A stretch of DNA of 64,000 bases from Stenotrophomonas sp. NA06056 (GTDB lineage: Bacteria > Pseudomonadota > Gammaproteobacteria > Xanthomonadales > Xanthomonadaceae). The stretch's first letter is position 1. Each line of letters starts with the position of its first letter. The notes under the pieces were generated by a model, which had not been told where the DNA came from, did not search any database, and saw nothing but the letters and a program-made list of their open reading frames with translations. The stretch lies in NCBI RefSeq assembly GCF_013364355.1, contig NZ_CP054931.1, forward strand, positions 1,674,001 to 1,738,000, read 5' to 3'. Below are positions 27,423 through 36,161 of this stretch, piece by piece. The translations under genes and the position numbers were made by a program.

Positions 27423-28265
27423 ATGTTGTCGATTTCCCCGCGCATCGCGCATACGCTGATGCTGCCCGCCATGCTGGCGCTGGCTGCCTGCAGCCAGGCA
27501 CAGACCCCGCCGGGCAAGGATGCTGCTGCACCGGCAACAGCTTCGGCCTCGGCAGCGGCCAAGAAGGGTGAGTTGCCGGCTGTCCTGAAGGGCATCGAGA
27601 AGCATGGCTTCGAGGTGGTCTCCGAATTCGACGCCCCGGGTGGCCTGCGCGGTTTTGCCGGCATGGTTGGCGGGCAGCAGCCGGCGGCGGCCTACGTGAC
27701 CGCCGATGGCAAGCATGTGCTGGTGGGCAGCCTGTTCGACGCCGAAGGCAACGAGGTTGCGGCCGAGACGCTGGAGAAGCTGGTTGCTGCGCCGATGTCG
27801 GCCAAGATGTGGAGCAAGCTGGAATCCAGTGCCTGGGTACGCGATGGCAAGGCGGATGCACCGCGTGTGGTGTACACCTTCAGTGATGCCAACTGCCCTT
27901 ACTGCCACAAGTTCTGGGAGGCGGCACGTCCCTGGGTGGACGCAGGAAAGGTGCAGTTGCGGCACATCATGGTCGGTGTGATCCGTGAGGACAGCCCGGC
28001 CAAGGCGGCGGCGATCATGGCCGCACGCGATCCCAGTGCGGCACTGCTGGAGAACGAGCATCAGTTCGACCGTGGTGGCATCAAGCCGCTGCCCAGCATC
28101 AGCCGGGAGATCGCAGCCAAACTGGATGCCAACCAGGTGCTGATGGTTGAGATGGGCTTCCAGGGCACGCCTGGCATCCTGTTCCAGGATGCTCAGGGTC
28201 AGGTGCAGCGACGTGCCGGCCTTCCGCAGGGCAACGATCTGCAGGCGGTACTCGGTCCGCGCTGA
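27423..28265 (+). CDS. dsbG: DsbG/DsbC-family thiol-disulfide isomerase, predicted lipoprotein
   Basis: 280 aa. N-terminal signal with lipobox LALAAC (Cys23), so anchored to a membrane on the periplasmic side; then an Ala-rich linker (25-47), a DsbC/G-type dimerisation domain (~50-135, GIEKHGFEVVSEFDAPGGLRGFAG) and a thioredoxin domain with CPYC (158-161) and cis-Pro loop QGTPGILF. CPYC is the DsbG-type motif. E. coli DsbG is soluble, so lipid anchoring is a difference. A strong terminator follows, closing the two-gene operon. Confidence 0.9.
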   Translation: MLSISPRIAHTLMLPAMLALAACSQAQTPPGKDAAAPATASASAAAKKGELPAVLKGIEKHGFEVVSEFDAPGGLRGFAGMVGGQQPAAAYVTADGKHVLVGSLFDAEGNEVAAETLEKLVAAPMSAKMWSKLESSAWVRDGKADAPRVVYTFSDANCPYCHKFWEAARPWVDAGKVQLRHIMVGVIREDSPAKAAAIMAARDPSAALLENEHQFDRGGIKPLPSISREIAAKLDANQVLMVEMGFQGTPGILFQDAQGQVQRRAGLPQGNDLQAVLGPR

Positions 28266-28290
28266 GGCCTCCGTCATGCTGTACTGATCG

Positions 28291-28320
28291 ACAGGCCCGC
28301 ATGGCAACGTGCGGGCCTGT
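28291..28320 (+). terminator. Rho-independent terminator after dsbG
   Basis: ACAGGCCCGCA-TGGCAACG-TGCGGGCCTGT perfect 11-bp stem, followed by TGCTTTCT. Lies 25 bp after the dsbG stop. Confidence 0.85.
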
Positions 28321-28409
28321 TGCTTTCTGCGACAATCGCGGCGATGAGGGCTGCGCACCTCATGAACAGATGTCACCTCTGAATCGTGACTGACATCAAG
28401 CATTTCGCC

Positions 28410-28450
28410 TTGATCCCAATCAAGGCCAAAAACGACATTTGAACTAGCCT
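28410..28450 (+). promoter_or_regulatory. FNR/Anr-dependent promoter upstream of the porin operon
   Basis: TTGATCCCAATCAA (28410-28423) matches the FNR/Anr consensus TTGAT-N4-ATCAA exactly. A plausible -10, TAGCCT, is at 28445-28450, so the box is centred near -41.5, the class II activation position. An overlapping inverted repeat ATCAAG...CTTGAT spans 28394-28413. The predicted transcript would have a leader of about 330 nt before the porin start. Confidence 0.75.
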
Positions 28451-28785
28451 TGGCGCATGGAATACAGCGTCACTGCGCGATGGATGCCGCATATGTCACG
28501 CCCTCGCGCGGGGCAGTGTGCCGTGCCATTCACGACATTCTCACCCAACGCTTGCTACCCAGACCGCTGCGGTCGCCACCCCTTCGGCAGCACTGCCGCA
28601 GTGGTAACGGCTGCGGCGCAGCCTGGGCATTCGGGGCAGTGTCATCGCCCTGTTGCCTGCAACGCGCAGGCTGGCGACGGTCGTCCACGCAGTACCTGCA
28701 TTTCCAGCAACGGCTCGTTGAGGTCGGGGCGGCGCACGCGCGCTGCATGGCCGAACAGCGGGCGTTCCAGTCCGGGGAGGATGCA

Positions 28786-30231
28786 ATGCGCTTGGCGGTA
28801 CTGAGTCTGGGGTGTCTGACGGCGATGGCAGCGATGCCGTTGCATGCACAGGAGGATGCGCAGGCGTTGCGTCGGGAGATCGACGCGATGCGGCGGACGC
28901 TGGAAGGCATGCAGCAGCGGCTTGACCAGCTTGAACGACGTGGGGAGCATGCGGCTGCGGCGGTGCCTCCTTCTGCGGTGCCGTCGGCGGTGCCCGCTGC
29001 ATCGCAGGCGACCGTGTTGGCGCCAATCACTGGCGTCCTGCACCCCACCCAGGTGCATGGCGTGGCGCCGCCGGTGCTGCCACAGCGTGAATCGGTGGCC
29101 GATCCTTCAACGGCAGCCTCGCGTCCAGACAGTGCCGCCGGCCCCACCGATCCCGACCTGAAAGGCTTCTTTGCCATCCCCGGTACCGACACCGTGATCC
29201 GTATCGGTGGCTACGCCAAGCTCGATGCGATTGCAGATTCGCGCGGCGCGGGGGACGAGGATCAGTTCATTCCTTCGTCGATGCCGGTGGGCGGCGATCA
29301 TCGCGACGTCTCCAACTTCAACATCCACGCCAAGCAGACGCGCTTCAGCTTCGAGGCGCGGCGGCCGACGACGCGCGGCAACCTGCGCTTCTATCTGGAG
29401 AATGATTTCTTCGGCAGCAGCGATGGCTATGAATTCCGCCTGCGCCATGCCTATGGCCAGCTGGGCAACACCTACGCAGGCTATGGCTATTCCAGCTTCA
29501 TGGATCCGGACAGCCTGCCCGATACGCTGGATTTTGCTGGCCCCGGTGGCGCCGGCTATCTGCTCGTGGCTGGCATCCATCACAGCTTTGCGCTGGGCAA
29601 GGGCAACACCCTGACGCTGGCCGCCGAAGACCCGGACACCGAGCTGGCCGGTGCCAGCGATACGCTGGCGGCAGTCAATCGATTGCCGGATGTGAGTGCC
29701 ATCGCGCGCATGGAGCGCGACTGGGGCCATCTGCAACTGGGCGTCGTGGCGCGCAATCTGGCCTACGACGGCGATGCCCGTCGTGACCGTGTCTTTGCCG
29801 GTGGCGCGCAGCTCAGTGGCTCCGCCTCGGTGGGGGAACGCGATCTGCTGCTGTTCGGCGCGTTGGGCGGCCGTGGCCTGAGCCGCTACACGGCCGACCT
29901 CACCGGCTCCGGTCTGGATGCCGTGGTGGGTGCCGATGGGCGCATCGATGCACTGGACCTGCACGGCGGCTTCGTCGGCTACACCCATTACTGGTCGGAT
30001 CTGTGGCGCTCGAACCTGATCTACGGCCAGCTGACCCTGGAGCGCAATGCAGCGCTGCCGACCGATGCATTCCGGCAAAGCCGCTACGGCGTGTTCAACC
30101 TGATCTGGAGTCCGGCACCGACGTGGACAATGGGCATGGAGCTGCTGTACGGCCGTCTGCAGCAGCAGGACGGAGCACGCGGCGACACGGTCCGGGTGCA
30201 GGGCAGCCTGCAATACAACTTCATCAAATAG
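28786..30231 (+). CDS. DcaP-like trimeric outer-membrane porin
   Basis: 481 aa. Signal peptide (MRLAVLSLGCLTAMAAMPLHAQ), an N-terminal coiled coil (~22-60, ALRREIDAMRRTLEGMQQRLDQLERR), a low-complexity Pro/Ala linker, then a beta-barrel starting IRIGGYAKLDAIADSR and containing KQTRFSFEARRPTTRGNLRFYLENDF and ending in an aromatic-containing strand (LQYNFIK). This is the DcaP/DUF-type porin layout of Acinetobacter and Pseudomonas. ATG 28786 was preferred to an upstream in-frame start because of the signal peptide and the GGGGAGG RBS. First gene of the antiporter/decarboxylase operon (78 bp gap), so it may carry arginine or agmatine across the outer membrane (inference). Confidence 0.85.
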   Translation: MRLAVLSLGCLTAMAAMPLHAQEDAQALRREIDAMRRTLEGMQQRLDQLERRGEHAAAAVPPSAVPSAVPAASQATVLAPITGVLHPTQVHGVAPPVLPQRESVADPSTAASRPDSAAGPTDPDLKGFFAIPGTDTVIRIGGYAKLDAIADSRGAGDEDQFIPSSMPVGGDHRDVSNFNIHAKQTRFSFEARRPTTRGNLRFYLENDFFGSSDGYEFRLRHAYGQLGNTYAGYGYSSFMDPDSLPDTLDFAGPGGAGYLLVAGIHHSFALGKGNTLTLAAEDPDTELAGASDTLAAVNRLPDVSAIARMERDWGHLQLGVVARNLAYDGDARRDRVFAGGAQLSGSASVGERDLLLFGALGGRGLSRYTADLTGSGLDAVVGADGRIDALDLHGGFVGYTHYWSDLWRSNLIYGQLTLERNAALPTDAFRQSRYGVFNLIWSPAPTWTMGMELLYGRLQQQDGARGDTVRVQGSLQYNFIK

Positions 30232-30309
30232 GCGCCAGCGGCAGCACGCCAGCGTAGCCATTCCCCACGCCCGGATTCACCGGGCCCATGCCAGGTACAG
30301 GAGATTGTC

Positions 30310-31662
30310 ATGGCAGAAGCAAAGAAAATCGGGGTGGTCGGAGCCACCTTCCTCGTCGCCGGCAACATGATGGGCTCAGGCGTGTTCCTGTTGCCCTCCA
30401 GCCTGGCCAAGATTGGTACCGCCTCGATCTGGGGGTGGCTGATCACCACGGCCGGTGCGCTGCTGCTGGCCTTCGTGTTCGCCAAGCTCGGCAAGCTGGC
30501 GCCCAAGGCGGGCGGCCCGTACGCGTATGCCCGTGATTGGTTCGGCCCCTACATGGGCTTCCAGACCAACACCATCTACTGGTTTGCCAACTGGATCGGC
30601 AACGTCGCCATTCCCATCGCGGCGGTCGGGTACTTCAGTTACTTCTTCCCGATCCTGTCCGAGCCGCTGGTGCGCTGCATCGCGGTGCTGATCCTGGTGT
30701 GGGCGTTGAGCTTTGCCAACATGATCGGCCCGGCCTTCGTCAGCCGCGTGCAGACGGTCACCACCAGCTTCGCGCTGGTGCCGATCCTGGGCATCGCCAT
30801 CTTCGGCTGGTTCTTCTTCGACGCCGACATCTTCAAGGGTGCCTACAACGTATCCGGCGAATCGAACTTCGGTGCGATCTCCAGCGCTGCGGCGCTGACC
30901 CTGTGGGCCTTCATCGGCGTTGAATCCGCTTCGGTCACCGCTGGCGTGGTGGAGAACCCGGAAAAGAACGTGGCCCGTGCCACCCTGGCCGGTGTGTTCC
31001 TGGCCGCCATCGCCTACATCGCCAGTTCGTCGGTGATCATGGGCATGGTGCCCAACGGCGAACTGCAGACCTCCGATGCACCGTTCGCGCTGGCCGCGGC
31101 CAAGGCAGTCGGTGGCTGGGGTGGTGCGCTGGTCAGTCTGTGTGCGTTCATCGGCGCCGCTGGCTCGCTGGGCGGCTGGATCCTGCTGACCGCGCAGAGC
31201 GCCAAGGCGGCCTCCGACGATGGCCTGTTCCCGAGCATCTTCAGCAAGACCAACAAGGACGATGTGCCGGTCAAGGGCGTGCTGATCGTGGCGGTGCTGA
31301 TGACCCTGGCGGTGCTGGTGACCTCCACCTCGAAGACCGCCTCGGCCCAGTTCGATGTGATCACCTCGGCCGCGGTGGTGCTCACCCTGCTGCCCTACAT
31401 CTATTCCTGCGTGGCCTGCTACTTCGTGGTCGAGCGCTCGCACACCATCATCCACACCGGCGCGTTCTGGACCTTGACCAGCCTGACCGTCGTGTACTGC
31501 CTGTGGGCGATCTACGGCTCGTCGGGAACGATCGTTCAGTACGCCTTCCTGTTCGTGCTGTTCATCACCGTGTTCTATCCCTTCTTCAGCGAGGAGCGTC
31601 GCCAGCAGCGGCAGCGTTCCCGCGAGGCGGCGGCGATTTCGTCCGGCGCCCAGCGTTCCTGA
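30310..31662 (+). CDS. adiC: Arginine:agmatine-type amino acid/polyamine antiporter (APC family)
   Basis: 450 aa, about 12 membrane helices. N-terminal KIGVVGATFLVAGNMMGSGVFLLP includes the GSG substrate loop of AdiC/CadB/PotE exchangers; ALTLWAFIGVESASVTAGVVENPEKNV is the TM6 region carrying the gating Trp (WAFIGVESA) typical of AdiC. Exchanges external basic amino acid for the decarboxylated amine, so protons are consumed inside. 20 bp upstream of the decarboxylase gene, a classical pairing. Lysine/cadaverine exchange remains possible; the AdiA-like enzyme next door favours arginine. Confidence 0.85.
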   Translation: MAEAKKIGVVGATFLVAGNMMGSGVFLLPSSLAKIGTASIWGWLITTAGALLLAFVFAKLGKLAPKAGGPYAYARDWFGPYMGFQTNTIYWFANWIGNVAIPIAAVGYFSYFFPILSEPLVRCIAVLILVWALSFANMIGPAFVSRVQTVTTSFALVPILGIAIFGWFFFDADIFKGAYNVSGESNFGAISSAAALTLWAFIGVESASVTAGVVENPEKNVARATLAGVFLAAIAYIASSSVIMGMVPNGELQTSDAPFALAAAKAVGGWGGALVSLCAFIGAAGSLGGWILLTAQSAKAASDDGLFPSIFSKTNKDDVPVKGVLIVAVLMTLAVLVTSTSKTASAQFDVITSAAVVLTLLPYIYSCVACYFVVERSHTIIHTGAFWTLTSLTVVYCLWAIYGSSGTIVQYAFLFVLFITVFYPFFSEERRQQRQRSREAAAISSGAQRS

Positions 31663-31682
31663 GTTAGACAAGGAGAAACAAC

Positions 31683-33971
31683 GTGTATTTCAAGTCCCTG
31701 GATTATCCGGTCATCGTCATTGACGGCGACTACGATTCACCGCGCATCGGCGGCATTCTCATCCGCGCGCTGGTGGAAGAGCTGCGCAGCGGCGACCAGC
31801 GCGTGCTGTGCGGCCTGAACCTGGACGACGCCCGCGCCGGCGCCCGTACCTATGTGGCCGCGTCGGCGGTGCTGATCTCGATCGACGGTAGCGAGGAGGT
31901 CGATGGTGAGTTCCAGCGCCTGACCGCCTTCCTGCGCGAGCAGAGCGCGCGCCGCGCCAACCTGCCGGTGTTCCTGTACGGTGAGCGCCGCACCATCGAG
32001 AAGGTGCCGAGCAAGCTGCTCAAGTACATCCACGGCTTCATCTTCCTGTTCGAAGACACCAAGAGCTTCATCTCGCGGCAGGTGATGCGTGCGGCCGAAG
32101 ACTACATGCAGAACCTGCTGCCGCCATTCTTCAAGGCGTTGATCCATCACGCGGCCGAGTCGAATTACTCCTGGCATACGCCGGGCCATGCCGGCGGCGT
32201 GGCCTTCACCAAGTCACCGGTCGGGCGCGCCTTCCACCAGTTCTATGGTGAGAACACGCTGCGCAGCGATCTGTCGATCTCGGTGCCGGAGCTGGGCTCG
32301 CTGCTTGACCACACCGGCCCGATCAAGGACGCCGAGAACGAGGCGGCCCGCAACTTCGGTGCCGACCATACCTTCTTCGTCACCAACGGTACGTCGACGG
32401 CCAACAAGATCGTGTGGCACGGCACCGTGGCCCGCGGCGACGTGGTGTTCGTCGACCGCAACTGCCACAAGTCGCTGCTGCATTCGTTGATCATGACCGG
32501 CGCGGTGCCGGTGTATTTCACGCCCAGCCGTAACGCGCACGGCATCATCGGTCCGATCAGCCTGGACCAGTTCACCCCGGAAGCACTGCAGCAGCGCATC
32601 GCCGCCAATCCGCTGGCCAGCCAGGCCTACCACGCCGGCTCCAAGCCGCGCATCGCGGTGGTGACCAACTCGACCTACGACGGCCTGTGCTACAACGCCG
32701 AGAAGATCGCCGATGAGATCGGCAGCGCGGTCGACTTCCTGCATTTCGATGAAGCCTGGTATGCCTATGCCGCATTCCATCCGTTCTACGAGAACCACTA
32801 CGGCATGGCCAAGGGCAAGCCGCGCGAGCAGGATGCGATCATCTTCACCACGCATTCGACCCACAAGCTGCTGGCGGCGTTCTCGCAGGCGTCGATGATC
32901 CATGTGCGCAACTCGGCCAGCCGCGACCTGGACGCCGAACGCTTCAACGAAGCGTTCATGATGCACACCTCGACCAGCCCGCACTACGGGGTGATCGCCG
33001 CGTGCGATGTGGCTTCGAAGATGATGGAGGGCGATGCCGGTCGATCGCTGGTGCAGGAAATGCACGACGAGGCGATTGCCTTCCGCCGGGCGATGCTGCA
33101 CGTGCGCGACGATCTGGGTCGCGATGACTGGTGGTTCAGTGTATGGCAGCCGACCCAGGTCGAGCGCAGCCTGGACAAGGGGGATACGCCGGCGCCGCTG
33201 GTCGCCAAGCGCGAGGAGTGGTACCTGCAGCCCGATGCGCATTGGCATGGGTTCGAAAACCTGGTCGACGACTATGTGCTGATCGATCCGATCAAGGTGA
33301 CCCTGTTGACCCCGGGTCTGTCGATGGACGGCAGCATGGGCAAGCTGGGCATCCCGGCAGCGGTGCTGAGCAAGTTCCTGTGGGGCCGCGGCATCACCGT
33401 GGAGAAGACCAATCTGTACTCGGTGCTGTTCCTGTTCTCGATGGGCATCACCAAGGGCAAGTGGAGCACGCTGGTTACTGAACTGATGGCGTTCAAGGAG
33501 CTGTATGACCGCAACGCGCCGCTGAGCCAGGCTTTGCCGTCGCTTGCCGCCGATTACCCTGCTGCGTATGCCGGCTGGGGCCTGCGCGACCTGTGCGACG
33601 CATTGCATGCGTTCAACCAGGAATTTGCGGTGGCCAAGGTGATGCGTGAGATGTACGTGGACCTGCCGACACCGGTGATGACCCCGGCTGATGCCTACAA
33701 CCACCTGGTGAAGGGCGAGATCGAGCGGGTCGACATCGAGCAGATCAGCGGTCGTATCGCTGCGACGATGCTGGTGCCGTACCCGCCGGGCATCCCGACG
33801 ATCATGCCGGGCGAGCGCTTCGGCGACCGCGACGAGCCGATCATCCAGTCGCTGCGCATCGCCCGCGAGCAGAACGCGCGCTTCCCGGGCTTCGAGTCGG
33901 ACGTGCATGGCCTTATCATCGAGCGCGATGGCGACGTGCCGTCCTACAAGGTGGAGGTGCTGAAGGCCTGA
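31683..33971 (+). CDS. adiA: Biodegradative arginine decarboxylase (AdiA-like, PLP-dependent)
   Basis: 762 aa, matching AdiA (756 aa). N-terminal wing domain, then the PLP fold: NGTSTANKIV phosphate loop, HFDEAWYAYAAFHPFY aspartate region and THSTHKLLAAFSQAS with the Schiff-base lysine Lys395. C-terminal domain ends with PYPPGIPTIMPGERFG. Converts arginine to agmatine and CO2, consuming a proton. Start is GTG 31683 with AAGGAGA upstream. The family also includes lysine and ornithine decarboxylases, but overall length and the STHKLLAAFSQAS motif fit AdiA best. Cytoplasmic decamer in E. coli. Confidence 0.9.
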   Translation: MYFKSLDYPVIVIDGDYDSPRIGGILIRALVEELRSGDQRVLCGLNLDDARAGARTYVAASAVLISIDGSEEVDGEFQRLTAFLREQSARRANLPVFLYGERRTIEKVPSKLLKYIHGFIFLFEDTKSFISRQVMRAAEDYMQNLLPPFFKALIHHAAESNYSWHTPGHAGGVAFTKSPVGRAFHQFYGENTLRSDLSISVPELGSLLDHTGPIKDAENEAARNFGADHTFFVTNGTSTANKIVWHGTVARGDVVFVDRNCHKSLLHSLIMTGAVPVYFTPSRNAHGIIGPISLDQFTPEALQQRIAANPLASQAYHAGSKPRIAVVTNSTYDGLCYNAEKIADEIGSAVDFLHFDEAWYAYAAFHPFYENHYGMAKGKPREQDAIIFTTHSTHKLLAAFSQASMIHVRNSASRDLDAERFNEAFMMHTSTSPHYGVIAACDVASKMMEGDAGRSLVQEMHDEAIAFRRAMLHVRDDLGRDDWWFSVWQPTQVERSLDKGDTPAPLVAKREEWYLQPDAHWHGFENLVDDYVLIDPIKVTLLTPGLSMDGSMGKLGIPAAVLSKFLWGRGITVEKTNLYSVLFLFSMGITKGKWSTLVTELMAFKELYDRNAPLSQALPSLAADYPAAYAGWGLRDLCDALHAFNQEFAVAKVMREMYVDLPTPVMTPADAYNHLVKGEIERVDIEQISGRIAATMLVPYPPGIPTIMPGERFGDRDEPIIQSLRIAREQNARFPGFESDVHGLIIERDGDVPSYKVEVLKA

Positions 33972-33999
33972 GCCGGTACGGTCGGCCCTTCGGCGAACG

Positions 34000-34902
34000 A
34001 TGGATACCGCGCGTGAGCAACGCATCCTGAAGTTCTCGATCGGGGTCACCGTGGCGGTCAGCGCGGTCGGCTTCATCGGTGGCCTGCTGGTGGGATCGCA
34101 GGCCATCCTGTTCGACGGCATCTACAGCCTGGTCGACGTCGCCCTGACCCTGGTGTCGTTGTCGGTGCTGCGGCTGGTGGCGCGGGAACACAGCCCGCGC
34201 TTCCAGTATGGCTATTGGCACCTGGAGCCGATGGTCGAGGCGCTGGGTGGGGTGATCCTGTCGTTGGCCTGCGTGTATGCGCTGGCCAACGCAGTCATTG
34301 GATTGACCACCGGCGGGCACGAAGTGAAGTTCGGGCCTGCGCTGTGGTGGGCGGCGTTGCTGAGCGCCAGCAACCTGGGCATGGCCGCGTTCGTGGCGCA
34401 GCGTGCGCGCAGGTTGCAGTCGGCATTGCTGTGGCTGGATGTGCGCGGCTGGCTGCTGGGTGGGTTGATGAGCCTGGCGGTGGTGCTGGCGTTCGTGTTG
34501 GCGCTGGCGCTGCACGGTGGGCAGTGGCACCACTGGGTGCCCTATCTGGATTCGATCGTGCTGGCGTTGATCAGCCTGGCGGTGTTGCCGGTGCCGGCGC
34601 GCAGTGCGTGGAAGGCCATGCGGGAAGTGCTGCAGGTGGCACCCGATGACCTGGACGAGCGCGTGCAGCAGGTGATGCAGGCATTCGTGGCCGAGCATGG
34701 CTATGCCGGCTTCACCAGCCATGTCGCGAAGATGGGGCGGATGCGGTTCATCGAAATCCACATCCTGACCTCGCCGTCGACGCCGCTGGGCACGGTGGGC
34801 GAGGTGGATGCGATGCGCGATGAGATCGCGGTGCGGATGGACGCGCGAAGCAGCACGTTCTGGCTGACGATCGATTTCACTGCGGACCCGGCGTGGACCT
34901 GA
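34000..34902 (+). CDS. Cation diffusion facilitator (CDF) transporter
   Basis: 300 aa. TM2 segment QAILFDGIYSLVDVALTL carries the metal-site acidic residues (Asp at FDG and LVD), FQYGYWHLEPMVEALGGV is the TM3 region of CDFs, and LLWLDVRGWLLGG the TM5 site. C-terminal cytosolic domain from about 215 (RVQQVMQAFVAEHGYAGFTSHVAKMGR). The HxxxD site of Zn-specific CDFs is altered, so Fe/Mn/Co export is as likely as Zn. Starts 28 bp after adiA and may be cotranscribed. Metal specificity cannot be read from the sequence. Confidence 0.85.
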   Translation: MDTAREQRILKFSIGVTVAVSAVGFIGGLLVGSQAILFDGIYSLVDVALTLVSLSVLRLVAREHSPRFQYGYWHLEPMVEALGGVILSLACVYALANAVIGLTTGGHEVKFGPALWWAALLSASNLGMAAFVAQRARRLQSALLWLDVRGWLLGGLMSLAVVLAFVLALALHGGQWHHWVPYLDSIVLALISLAVLPVPARSAWKAMREVLQVAPDDLDERVQQVMQAFVAEHGYAGFTSHVAKMGRMRFIEIHILTSPSTPLGTVGEVDAMRDEIAVRMDARSSTFWLTIDFTADPAWT

Positions 34903-35016
34903 TGTTGTTGCCGCCGATCGTTGCGTGCGGTGGGCCGCTCTGTTGCATGCAATGGGTTTGACCTCAACAGCAGTTGAGGTCGCAGACTGCCTCGCATTCC
35001 CCACGAGGCATGCGGT

Positions 35017-35451
35017 ATGAACCTGCTGACCACTCCAGACTTCAGCCATGGCCTGCTGGACCTGTTCGATCCCCCTGGCCTGCACGATCCCAGTGCCAAC
35101 GGATATTCGCACGTGGCGGTGGTACGACTGCCAGCGCGTGTGATCCATATCGCCGGGCAGGGTGGCGAAGATGACCAGGGAAACCTGTCGCCGAGCTTCG
35201 AGGAGCAGGTGTCGCAGGCACTGGACAATCTGCAGACCGCGCTGCGCTCGGCCCATGCGGACCTGACCGATGTTGCGCGACTGCGGATCCTGGTGGTCGA
35301 CCACGATGAGGACCGCCTGGGCATCATCGCCCGCCAGGTGCGGCGGCGCTGGGCCAATCGCCCGGCACCGACCTGCACGCTGATTCCGGTGCCGCGGCTG
35401 GCGTTGGACGGAATGCTGTTCGAGATCGAGGCCGAGGCCTACAGCGCCTAG
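35017..35451 (+). CDS. RidA/YjgF-family protein
   Basis: 144 aa. Typical order: N-terminal GYSHVAVVRLPARVIHIAGQGGEDDQGN, then FEEQVSQALDNLQTALRSAHADLTDVARLRILVVD and a C-terminal TLIPVPRLALDGMLFEIEAEAY. RidA proteins hydrolyse reactive 2-aminoacrylate and related imines; the catalytic Arg (RidA Arg105, normally in VARLP) corresponds to VPRLAL, so the deaminase residue may be kept. ATG 35017. Its stop overlaps that of the convergent tonB gene by 4 bp. Confidence 0.82.
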   Translation: MNLLTTPDFSHGLLDLFDPPGLHDPSANGYSHVAVVRLPARVIHIAGQGGEDDQGNLSPSFEEQVSQALDNLQTALRSAHADLTDVARLRILVVDHDEDRLGIIARQVRRRWANRPAPTCTLIPVPRLALDGMLFEIEAEAYSA

Positions 35452-36161
35452 CGCAGGTAGTACTCCACCGGCACCACCAGTTCCTGCGGAGCCGGCAATT
35501 CTTCTGGAATCCGCGGCAGGGGCTGCGCGCGTCGGAATGTCTGCAGCGCGCTTTCATCCAGCATCGGCTGTCCGCTGGGCTGCTCCAGGCGCAATGCCAG
35601 CAGGTGGCCGTCGCGGCTGATGCTGGCCCTGACCCATGCGGTGCCCTGCTGGCGCCGCGACCTCGCTACGGCGGGGTAGTAGCGGTAACGCTCCAGCCGC
35701 GCCATCAGGCGGGCTTCCCACTGGTCGCTGGCGGCGCCGGCCTGGAAGTCCGCCGGTGGTGCGTCCGGGGCGGGCGGTGCGGCCGTGATCGATGCCGGTG
35801 CGGAACGGGCATCGGTCGCGGCCGCAGGCGGGGCCACGGGCAAGGGCTGGTGGCCGTCGCCATTCTTCTCGCTGGCGGCGAGGTTGCCTTCGGGGGCCGC
35901 CGTAGCCCGTGGCGGCGGGGGTGCTTTGCGCGCTTCGGCCGCCCGCGATTGCTGCGCCTGGCTGGGGCGCTCGGCCTGCAGCTCTTCCACCGGCTGCGGG
36001 GGCGTGGCCGGTGCCAGCAGGCGCAGGCTGATGCGCACGTCCTGTTCGGGAGGCGGCAGCGGCGGCGGGGTGGACACCCAATGGACGAACAGCAGCAACG
36101 GCAGCAGGTGCAGCCCGATGCTGATCGTCACCGCTTGCCAGTGCTGCCGACGCTCACTCAT
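35448..36161 (-). CDS. tonB: TonB protein of the iron/haem uptake operon
   Basis: 237 aa. N-terminal membrane anchor (WQAVTISIGLHLLPLLLFVHWV), a long Pro/Ala-rich periplasm-spanning region (~35-145) and a C-terminal TonB domain from ~150 (WEARLMARLERYRYYPAVARSRRQQGTAWVRASISRDG) with YP-ARS-RRQQG-W. Energises TonB-dependent receptors with ExbBD. ExbB/ExbD are not in this window. It overlaps the upstream ChaN-like gene by 8 bp. Its overlap with the converging rid gene is stop-to-stop. Dedicated rather than housekeeping TonB, by context. Confidence 0.9.
   Translation of the reverse strand: MSERRQHWQAVTISIGLHLLPLLLFVHWVSTPPPLPPPEQDVRISLRLLAPATPPQPVEELQAERPSQAQQSRAAEARKAPPPPRATAAPEGNLAASEKNGDGHQPLPVAPPAAATDARSAPASITAAPPAPDAPPADFQAGAASDQWEARLMARLERYRYYPAVARSRRQQGTAWVRASISRDGHLLALRLEQPSGQPMLDESALQTFRRAQPLPRIPEELPAPQELVVPVEYYLR

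Noticed and set aside
28450..28785. In-frame N-terminal extension of the porin
   Set aside because: The translation (many Cys/Arg/Pro) is not protein-like and precedes a signal peptide starting at 28786; it more likely represents untranslated leader.
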